Part shown: piece after piece, positions 52,118 to 60,716 of the stretch
Numbering within the stretch: the stretch's first letter is position 1
Layout: each line of letters starts with the position of its first letter
Origin: Ichthyophis bannanicus
Lineage: Eukaryota > Chordata > Amphibia > Gymnophiona > Ichthyophiidae
Reading direction: 5' to 3'
Assembly: GCA_033557465.1 (NCBI GenBank)
Contig: CM066039.1
Location: 397,625,440 to 397,689,439, forward strand
DNA: 64,000 nt
The notes under the pieces: generated by a model
Seen by the model: the letters and a program-made list of their open reading frames with translations, nothing else
What the model was told of the DNA's origin: nothing
The model's database searches: none
Position numbers and translations under genes: made by a program

Positions 52118-52660
52118 GTGCCTTTACAGATTGCTTTTTCTAGGGGTCGCAATCTAGGTAACATTTTGGTAAAAACATCTATGCAAGAAGATCGTTTAAC
52201 ATATCATCCCCCTACTATTGGCCATACTGCATGTCAGCAATGTGTTTTTTGTGACACAACACTTACAGGTATAGATTGGCAACATCCGAAAACTCATCGA
52301 GTATATCAACGTCGTTGGGATACGACATGTGACTCTACCTATGTAGTGTATCTAATTCAGTGCCCATGTTCCCTTGTATATGTTGGGAGAACAATATGTC
52401 CTATGAAACGCCGTCTGAGCGAACATGCATCTCGGCTTCATCATGCAGTACTTTCTGCTCTGCTGGTCTCTCATTGTATTGACTTTTGCCATACTTTTGA
52501 CCACCTTAATTGGACTATATTGGATCAAGCTCCTAATAATCCCCGTGGAGGGTCAAGGGAAGATAAACTTCAATTTTTAGAACAACGCTGGATATTCTAT
52601 CTTGATTCAATGGAGCCGGGAGGTCTTAATAGAGAAATCAAATGGCAGAGCCTGCTTTGA
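52118..52660 (+). pseudogene. Penelope-like GIY-YIG domain, second (inverted) copy
   Basis: This 180-codon frame repeats the C-terminal part of the minus-strand protein, from NVPLQIAFSRGRNLG to the end, with few differences (RPIKRR becomes CPMKRR, STFVVY becomes STYVVY). It lacks the RT. The frame really opens a little upstream, near 52066. Confidence 0.9.
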
Positions 52661-53134
52661 ATGAGTGTTGTCATCACTCAAGTTTTTACCAATCAGATCA
52701 GGGGTTCCCCGTCATGTGGGGGTTTGCCCGATCTGATTGGTTGGTTCTCTCTTTAAAATGGCGTTTGTTCTGCCATTATTTAAAAGATATGACCTGTGCT
52801 GCAACGACAGCGTTACTAAGGATGATTGCTGAACTTGTGAATTTTGGATTTTACACTTGATACAGGGTGATAGTGCCTGAAACGTGCGCGTCGTGTTGAG
52901 AATTATCCAAAAATCAGCGTTTCTATCTAAGATAAGTTTTCAGCTTATTATTTTGAAAATTTGAAATTTTACTTGTGGTGAAGAACCTTAACATAATAAA
53001 AAGTGGTTGCCCGCTTGGTGTGGGTCGGCTTTCTATCCGACCTTCCTACGGTCAGCTCCGACAAAAAATTATATATCTAAATCTGAAGGTCAATGTTCTG
53101 AGGTTGGGTTTTGATCTATTTACCCCCTTGTGCA

Positions 53135-53440
53135 GCTTGTATAACTACCACCCGAACTGGACTGAAGGTCACTCAGACTTTACTTTATCATTCCTACTAT
53201 ACTTGCACTGGTATAGTTAGCCGGTGTGTGTATACTATAACCCCCAGCAGAACCCCTCTTATTATGTACTTGAGATATGATGGAATGATGAGGATGGAAC
53301 CCTCATAAATGCCACACGACAGCTCCCTGATCCCACGAAGCATGTTACCCTGAGTTTTGATGCTTGTGATGTAATAAACAGAAATGCCTATCACAAGTGT
53401 GGCTATTGGGAGCAAGCCTACTACTATGATGATTAATATA
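53135..53440 (+). pseudogene. ERV-B env SU, second piece, broken
   Basis: Frames give ACITTTRTGLKVTQTLLYHS and YYTCTG, then after a shift near 53240 QQNPSYYVLEI, DPTKHVTLSFDACDVI and CGYWEQAYYYDD. This matches ERV-A SU. It stops where a CR1-like fragment is inserted. Confidence 0.85.
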
Positions 53441-53853
53441 TGATGATTAATTTGTGGTCTTTTTCTGTCATCATTGTGGTCTTTTTCTGTTATCATTGTG
53501 GTCTTTTTCTGTCATCATGTTTCTTTGTTTCTTTCATAAATGTTCAGGGAGAGAGCCTCTTTCAATTGAAAGCAAGTTCTGCGACAAGGGGACATGGGAT
53601 GAGGGTGAAGGGAGATAGATTCAGGAGTGATATGCGGAAATATTTCTTTACGGAAAGAGTAGTGGATCCGTGGAATAGTCTCCCAGTGGAGGTGGTAGAG
53701 ATGAGGACAGTAACTGAATTCAAAAAAGCATGGGACCAACACAGAGGATCTCTAAAGGTAAAAAGTGGACTGTTGTAGTTGTTGTTATGGAAGGACAGAC
53801 TAGATGGGCCTTGTGGTCTTTTTCTGTCATCATGTTTCTTTGTTTCTTTCATA
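53441..53853 (+). mobile_element. CR1-like LINE 3' fragment inserted in ERV-B env
   Basis: The insert separates YYYDD from YMCPEGAYGWG of env. It encodes RFRSDMRKYFFTERVVDPWN and SLPVEVVEMRTVTEFKKAW, the C-terminal block of the CR1-like family, then a 3' end with ACTAGATGGGCCTTGTGGTC. The GTGGTCTTTTTCTGTCATCA motif is repeated three times at the left edge and once at the right. Exact ends are uncertain. Confidence 0.75.
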
Positions 53854-55476
53854 TGTGTCCTGAAGGAGCATACGGATGGGGAAAGTGTACTGGGAAATCT
53901 TCCCCCACCCGTCTACAGTACATAATCCAAAGATGCTTACTATTGTCCCAAGTGGGAATGCGTGTATTATGCTACTTGGACTGGTGCACCTATGGGACGA
54001 GATGGAGATAAATGAGTGGCCGTTTTGGAAAAATTATCATTGCCAGAACCTCGGCAGTGCAAGAAAGGTGCCTGTAATCCGGTGCGGCTCATCATACTCA
54101 ACCCCAGCCAGTGGAAGCAGGGGTATAGATTTGGGTTACGAATAGCAGGAGGAGGTATAGATCCTGGAACTTTTATACATATACAGCTGAATACTAAGAC
54201 TCATGTATCTGCACCTTATCGAATACATCACTCTTTTTATGAAGCCATGAAGGCAGAGTTTGAGATTCCTCATGCCTCCCAAAACTTGTTCATTGAGCTC
54301 GCCGGGGCAGTAGCATCTAGTCTCCACATTTCGGACTGCTTGGGAGACCAATTGCCCTGGGAGGCGCAAGAAGTGAACTATTCTATTCCTTATAATCAGA
54401 CTGATTTACATAATACTACTAGTGAGTGGGTACTGGCCCACCCCATTGTTGGTAACTTGTGTTTTGCTCGCTCTGGACCACAGTTTAACATGGAGGTTGG
54501 ACAGCTGGTCTGTCTCAATCAGAAGTTCTACAACAGTACCACCAAGAAGACGTCCTGGTGGTCAGGAATCAACACTCCAGAGCCAACCAACCCTTTAGTC
54601 CATTTCCCTAATCTTGCCAGCATCTGGACTAATCTAGCATCTTATAATTCCTGGAAAGCACCACCTGGACTGTACTGGATTTGTGGAACCCGAGCATATG
54701 CTAGGCTTCCTCACCACTGGGGAGGAGCATGTGCATTGGGAACCATACAACCTTCCTTTTTCCTGTTGCCTACGTCCCATGGAGAGCAACTGGGTTTTCC
54801 TGTGTACAGGAGTCGACAGAAACGAGAGGTCTTGAAAATAGGCCAATGGGACAAGTGGAAGGAAGAGGAGTGGCCACCTGAAAGAATCATTTCATACTAT
54901 GGACCTGCTACTTGGGAGCAAGATGGTACCTGGGGATATCGTACTCCTGTGTATATGATAAATCGTATTATATGCTTACAAGCTGTTGTTGAAATAATAA
55001 CCAATGAAACTAGCAAAGCACTAACTCTTTTAGCTAAGCAGAGTACACAAATGCGTACAGCTATTTATCAGAATGGTTTAGCTCTAGATTATTTGTTAGC
55101 AGCTGAAGGTGGAGTGTGTGGAAAATTGAATTTAACCAACTGTTGTTTGCAGATTGATAATAATGGACATGTTGTTGAAGATATAGCTACTCAAATGCGC
55201 ACACAAGCATATGTGCCTGTTCAAACCTGGCATGGCCTGAAGCTCGATGGGTGGTTTGGCTCAGCATTTTCATGGTTGGGTGGTCTGAAGACCCTTGTGC
55301 TTATTGTATTACTCATATTAGCTGTATGCTTGTTGCTCCCATGTCTCCTACTCCTTTGCTTACGCATGATAACCTCAGTTATTGATAATACTGTAGAACG
55401 GAAGGCAGCTACGGAAATATTAGCTATGTGGCAATATTACCCTATACCTCAAGCTGATACTGTTACACGAGTATAA
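53854..55476 (+). pseudogene. ERV-B env, SU C-terminal part and TM, broken
   Basis: After a damaged stretch to about 54015 the frame stays open for 486 codons; the GTG at 54016 is not a start. SU carries CKKGACNP and FIELAGAVASSLHISDC. The CXXC motif seen in ERV-A is missing through a loss of about eight codons. The furin-type site RQKR is near 54820. TM has WPPERIISYYGPATW, a helical region (TNETSKALTLLAKQSTQMRT) and [10 protein letters not shown] (C-X7-CC). A strong transmembrane segment near 55290-55365 and a cytoplasmic tail follow. As in ERV-A there is no hydrophobic fusion peptide right after the cleavage site. Confidence 0.88.
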
Positions 55477-55523
55477 TATGTGATTTGATTCACACCCTTT
55501 CTCACTTGTGGGTGAGAATAATC

Positions 55524-55535
55524 AAAGGGGGGAAA
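55524..55535 (+). promoter_or_regulatory. ERV-B polypurine tract
   Basis: AAAGGGGGGAAA lies directly before the 3' LTR, the usual plus-strand primer site. ERV-A has the same tract on minus at 31250-31260. Confidence 0.85.
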
Positions 55536-56060
55536 TGTGGCAGGCTATGGCTACGATAGCCTGTAAATATGAAAGGCCTGTAAATTAGGCCCTGATTCCA
55601 ACCCCCATCTAAGAGAAAGAACCAAAAATCTGTGGAAAATGAGAAAATTGTTTTAAACTGCTTAATAAGAAGTTTTCATGAATGCATAAATCTTTCATTA
55701 TTCTCTTGTGCAGTGAAGATAGAAATGTTTTAATACTTGCATTCCTAGAGCCAGAAATGACCTTGCAGTAGAGAAGTATCCAAACCTAGAAACTGCACCT
55801 TTGTTAGAACAGTCCTAGAGGAGGGAGCTGGGTGCTAGGCCCAGGAGGGATTTCCGATTGGACAAATGCAGGGGGCGTTGGGGCCAATAGAAAGTCTGCA
55901 TGTATCAAACTGGAAAGAAATGTATAAATGAATATGTTTCTGTAAGAACTTTGCTCAGTCTTTTTGAAGCTTGACTAACTGGGCCTTGTGCACAATAAAT
56001 TGGCTTGGACCCTGTAAATTGACTCCTGTATTTATTCATTGTCTGCACTTCACTGCTACA
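55536..56060 (+). repeat. ERV-B 3' LTR
   Basis: 525 bp, TGTGGCAGG...CTGCTACA, with TATAAAT at 55923-55929 and AATAAA at 55994-55999. It is uninterrupted, unlike the 5' LTR, and serves as the template that shows where ERV-A inserted. Confidence 0.92.
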
Positions 56061-56064
56061 ATTT

Positions 56065-56784
56065 TACTCAGATAAGCCAGTGTTTACCCTGATAAGTGGC
56101 TTTTAGAAATTGCCTTTGGGGATTAATATTCAAAGGATTTAGCTAGTTATTTAAGGAGTTAATGAATTAATATGCTATTTTCAAAAAATGTTCCCTTGCT
56201 GACCATGTAAATATAACACACATCCTCCTCCCCCCGCTCCCCTGGGATGTGCACCACCACAAATAATTCAGTTAGTATTTGCTTTAGATGATGTTTTTGC
56301 AGTTTTTGTCTGTTTTTTTTTTGTGGTTTTGCTTATATTCATCTTCATTGAGTACTTTCTATGCTCAGTACAACTCTTTTGCATGCACAAATTGATTGTA
56401 CATGCTTTAATTCATATATGCGTGCACATGTGATATGCGTGCACAAACGTTTTTTACACACCCTAACGGACCACAAAAAATGCAACAAATGCACACCACT
56501 GCCCTCCACCTAAATTCATAAAGGCGGCCAAATTTAGCCAGGAAACATTGGTTCCATAGGGATTCCTGGGGCAACATTATAATTTAATCAGTAAGTTCTT
56601 ATTTTCAGCACTAATCAGCTAAATTTAATCATTCAACCTGTCACACAAATAGCAGGCCTAAATTCTGGTCACATTTTACCAGATTAGATTGAAGGAAATG
56701 AGCTGAAAACCTAGTCTGGTGGGTTAGCTGAAAGGCTGCTGCTTAAAATTAGCCCCATCTCTGCAGCTCAGCAGGTTGTTGAAC
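56065..56784. other. Spacer between ERV-B and ERV-C
   Basis: About 720 bp, AT-rich, with no gene or named repeat that I can see. Confidence 0.45.
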
Positions 56785-57424
56785 TGTGGTAGGCGACGGC
56801 CTATGATCCATGCTAATTGAACTAAGCAGACAGGCCTGAGCAGCTTGACCTGTAACTGAAGCCTGTAGTTAGGCCCAGAGGAATGAAAACCCCCCTGAAT
56901 GATGACACCATAGAATTGAAACTTAACTCAGTTTAACTGAACATAGCTAAGCAGAAACGAAACTTGGAAAATAGAAGAAAAACAAGTTTAATTGGTACTG
57001 ATAAGAGAGCACAGCTTCTATGGAATTAATTAACTCTGCAAAAAGCAAGGTTACAGTGCCCTGCTTCCCATATGTTTTAACAAGCTCAGCGACCTTGGAG
57101 GAGAGAAGTAACAAGTTGGAGACACTGACCATTGTAATTGGGACTAGAAGGGGGGCAACCAGGTGCTGGGCCCAGACCAGAGTCCCGATTGGGTAGCCAT
57201 ATCAGTACCGGGACCAATAGATGGGTGAGAGGGGTACTGGGACCAATGAAAAGTTTGCCTATGCTTAGAATGGACAAGAAAGCTATAAAAGTTGTTGTTT
57301 TACTAGAAGCCATTGCTCAGCCATTTTGAAATTGCTTATTGCTTGAGCCATGTGCACATTAAACTGGCTTGGATCCTTGAAAAGACTCCTGGATTTATTT
57401 ATTGCATGCTTATCTGCTGCTACA
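56785..57424 (+). repeat. ERV-C 5' LTR
   Basis: 640 bp, TGTGGTAGG...CTGCTACA. A TATAAAA box is at 57284-57290 and an ATTAAA signal near 57358. U3 resembles ERV-A (GGCCTATGATCCATG, CAGACAGGCCT) more than ERV-B, so ERV-A and ERV-C share an LTR subfamily. Confidence 0.85.
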
Positions 57425-59184
57425 TTCTTGGTGCGTTGGCCGGGAAGTGCGAGTGGTGGATAGTGTTCAAGTGAATAAATCCACGTAATTCGCCTTGAGG
57501 TTTGGTCCAGTTGGAACCATGCCAATCCGACGCAGGGGAATTTCCCTGGGCCCACCGATCCTCTTGTATCGGAGGGAGTTCTGCCTGGCCTCGGCAGGCA
57601 CTGAGTCCAGCTGGCTAACACTTCCGACCCGGGGGAGTCCAGGATCCAACTCAGAAGCTTGGGAACCAGATCTGGTAAGTATAGTTTTGAAAACCTGTCT
57701 AGACAGATGAGTTAGAACTGCAGTTTGCAAACTTTGGTAAGACTTAAGTCTTTGTTTGAAAATCCTTGCATGTTATAGAGGATCATGATTCAGCCTGGTC
57801 AGAGCAGACAGGACTGGGTTTTTGGTATGTCTAGACAGAAATAGAAAGAGCAGTACTGCCAGTGGAACTTGGAATTTGTAATCTCGAGATATTGGGAATT
57901 GGTAAGAGAGCTCTCAAGGAAGGGCCGAGTAACCCCGCATGGGAATTCGCCGGGTGAAACCCTCATCCTTTTTGTAATTGGGAAAAAGACTAGTCAGAAT
58001 AGATAGAAAGGAATGCATTCTAAGATACGTTGCTAGCATGATTGTGTGAATGAAGTGTGAATGAGAGGTCTGGCAGCACGGACCAAGCCGAGTGGACTCT
58101 GGACTAGCGCAGTTCCTAGTCGGGTGACTGCGTCTAGGTCGCAAAACGGATGAAGCGTTTGGTGTATTGTCCGTCCTGTGTATTTGATTTTTGCTATCTG
58201 TTGAAACTGCGAGTTTCCCTTTTGTTATATATGTGAGATTATTCTGTTGAGTAATTTGTGACAGTTCACTGATTAAGAAATTGTATTAATAGAGCAGAAT
58301 GAAGACCCAAAACACCTACAGTCATTTTTAGAAATCAAAAAGCTGGTCTGACCCAGTTAGTTTTTCTACTGCAGTGTGAAAAACTGACAGGGGGCGTGTC
58401 TGAAGGAAAGAATGTCTAGTGTCGTCTTTCTAATCTTGTGCAGGCTTAAACCTCAATGCTGGTAGTTTGTGCTTATTTCAGGCAAATTGTACCTGTTTTA
58501 TTTAATATGTTTTTGTTCCTTCTGCTGTGGTTATGTAATATATATCATTTATTTATCATTTAATAAGAATGTTTAGTCAGGATTGTGGGTCCCGATAGTT
58601 TTTGGGTTTAGCCTGAAAAGGATTAAGTTTGTATTAATCCCTTATGGGTTGCGGACCAAGTGAGAGGAATTTCTGTCGGCTGTATGTTCAAATTTTCAGT
58701 AAGCACTGAAACAGTTTAAAAGTTTTAAAAAACAAAGTTTATCTTTTTATGAATGAGTATAAGTCATTTGAATGCATGCTTCCCCTCTGTGCTGGTTACT
58801 AATGAACAAATCAGTTAGCTTTTCTGTATTTAAAAAAAAAAGGGAAAGGTGTACTGTATTTTATGAAAAATATCCGGAATGTCTTTTAAATATTTGCTTC
58901 CTGAACTAAAAAAATAATTTCTTTTGCAGAGACATGCTGACAGATAGCTATAGTTCTCTCTATAAGAAGCATAATGGATGTATGTGCTCAATCTAAGTGT
59001 TTCCTGCCTGCCCTATGTTTACAGAAATAATAAGTGTCTTTTCAAGTATGATCAAGAATTTCAGTAAGGGATTTACTGAAGATTATGAAATGTCTCTGTC
59101 CCAATCAGGATTTTGCCCCAGAATTTCTAGATATCCTGTCTCGTCTCTCTCTCTCTCTCTGTAAGTAGTTCTGTTCAGGAGATT
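57425..59184 (+). promoter_or_regulatory. ERV-C leader with PBS and splice donor
   Basis: The PBS TGGTGCGTTGGCCGGGAA is at 57429-57446, one change from vertebrate tRNA-Gly. The splice donor ATCTG|GTAAGT is at 57674/57675, in the same place as in ERV-A and ERV-B. The leader is about 1 kb longer than in the others because of unidentified sequence between about 58170 and 59020. A degenerate gag start (MIKNFSKGFTEDYE) near 59050 precedes the main gag frame. Confidence 0.7.
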
Positions 59185-60716
59185 ATGGTATTAAAAATGA
59201 CAGCAGCCCGTTTGCAGATTTTGTGTACTAGGGAGTGGCCCGATCTAGACCCCATCTGGCCCCGAGAGGGAACGTTCACTGTAGAGATTATCCAGTCAAT
59301 ACACCGTAGAGTGCGGGTAGCGCACCCAGATCAGTACCCCTATATAGATTCCTGGTTAAGTATTTGTGAAGATCCGCCCTCCTGGGCGCAGCGCTGTTAT
59401 GAGGAACAGTGCAGAATAATGTTAGCTAAAACAGATTCTAGACAGAAAACGGAACAGCCTAGAATGAAAGAGCAGGATAAGAAAGCCACGAAGACCATCC
59501 TGGCAGATCCTGATTCCCCAGAAGTAGTCCTCAGGCAGCCCCGAAACCCAGGTCCAGTAAGAATAGCCCGGCGGCGTCCTGCCCCAGAACCCCAGAGACG
59601 GCCAGAGCCAAGGCGGGACCCAACCCCCGGTCCCCCTCCTAGAGAAGAGAAAGAAGAATTAGTGGAAAGAGAAGTGGAGGATGTAAAAAGTGAATCAGAA
59701 GCGGAGATAGAAGAAGGAGAGAGAGGAAATTCCCCAGAAGAGGAGGAGGACAGTGTACAAATAATCGAGAAAGCCAGCGCTAGCACTAGCACGCCAGTGA
59801 AAGAGAAACCCAAAGCAAAACCAGTTGAGAAAAAGAAAGCGACTCCTGCAAAGGCAACGACAATAACCCTTAGATCCCAAATGACGCCGGGGACAGCCCA
59901 ACTGTTTCCCTTAAGGCAAGTTCCGGGAGTGCCCGTAAAGAATGATAATGATGAAGTGGTAGCGGGACCCCTAACTTATGTGTATATTCCTTTCTCTACA
60001 ACTGATTTATTAAATTGGAGGTCGCATTATGCCTCCTATACTAGCAAGCCCCAGGAGCTGACAGAATTAGTAACTAGTATTATGGAAACTCACCAACCCA
60101 CTTGGCCAGATTGCCGTCAGGAGAACAAAAAATCAACCTCCTGGATAGAGCATTGCTAGGAGAAACAGAATCCAGGAGAGGGGGGGGGGGGGACTACAGA
60201 TTCCCAAGTAGTTTGCTAGCCACCTCTGCAACAGGGGAATGTCCACCCCCTCCGGACTAGAAGTGAAAGTCAGCTGACCAGACTTGTTTAGAACTGAAAA
60301 AAAAAAAACTGCATTATACACTGAGAAGTTTTAGGACTTGATTGAACTAATGAACGGAAATTGCAGAGAACTGGATGAATTTGCGGGCATAATGGTTAAA
60401 TGAAAGTTAATCAGAGGGTGTGTGAATTGTGAAAATAAATGTAACAGAGAAAGTGAATGATATTTTAGTTGAATGATGTGAGGTTATCCTAATCGAAGGA
60501 ACAGAGGAAGTGAAAAACTGGGTGTGAGTGCGCCCATTATAGAAAAAGAAGGACATTAGAGAAGTGAATGCCCGTATCTTGACTCCACCCCAGGAGGGAG
60601 TACTTGATTGTAGAATCATAGACAGAATAAAACCAAGCACAGTGTTTCAGCACGAGAGTGGAGCAGCTATAGCGTGAGTGGCAGCCTGAGAGGGCTACAG
60701 CATGGATGAAGACTAG
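59185..60716 (+). pseudogene. ERV-C gag, broken
   Basis: From 59185 a 324-codon frame gives matrix (ARLQILCTREWPDLDP, HPDQYPYIDSWLSI), a proline-rich then acidic linker and capsid up to THQPTWPDCRQ. Its first ATG is a by-product of a 1-base shift from the native GDYGIK frame. After 60120 most of capsid is lost, and only ELDEFAG-type remnants follow near 60370. The zinc knuckle near 60530 has lost its second Cys (CAHY). The amber codon TAG is at 60714-60716. Confidence 0.85.

Larger units (their letters stand above)
50091..53119. mobile_element. Penelope-like element: two head-to-head copies with 1.05-kb inverted arms
   Basis: The insertion is flanked by a 15-bp duplication TTACCCCCTTGTGCA (50076-50090 and 53120-53134), and env reads on across it. 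The left arm 50134-51187 and right arm 52066-53118 are inverted copies of about 1054 bp. The minus-strand copy extends further into the RT (to 52065). Both copies have their 3' ends facing outward and meet at 52065/52066. Inverted or tandem partial copies are a known habit of Penelope-like elements. A 43-bp stretch with an A-run (50091-50133) precedes the left arm. Confidence 0.9.
30171..56064 (+). mobile_element. ERV-B: gammaretrovirus-like provirus loaded with later insertions
   Basis: The provirus spans two LTRs (30175-40716, split, and 55536-56060) with the 4-bp duplication ATTT at 30171-30174 and 56061-56064. The order is LTR, tRNA-Gly-type PBS, gag, amber codon, pro-pol, env, polypurine tract, LTR. 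Inside it lie ERV-A (in the 5' LTR), a DIRS-like element and a hAT MITE (gag), a Harbinger MITE (integrase), a Penelope-like double copy and a CR1-like fragment (env). By eye the LTRs differ at about 17 of 526 positions. Stops and frameshifts break every gene. Confidence 0.9.
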
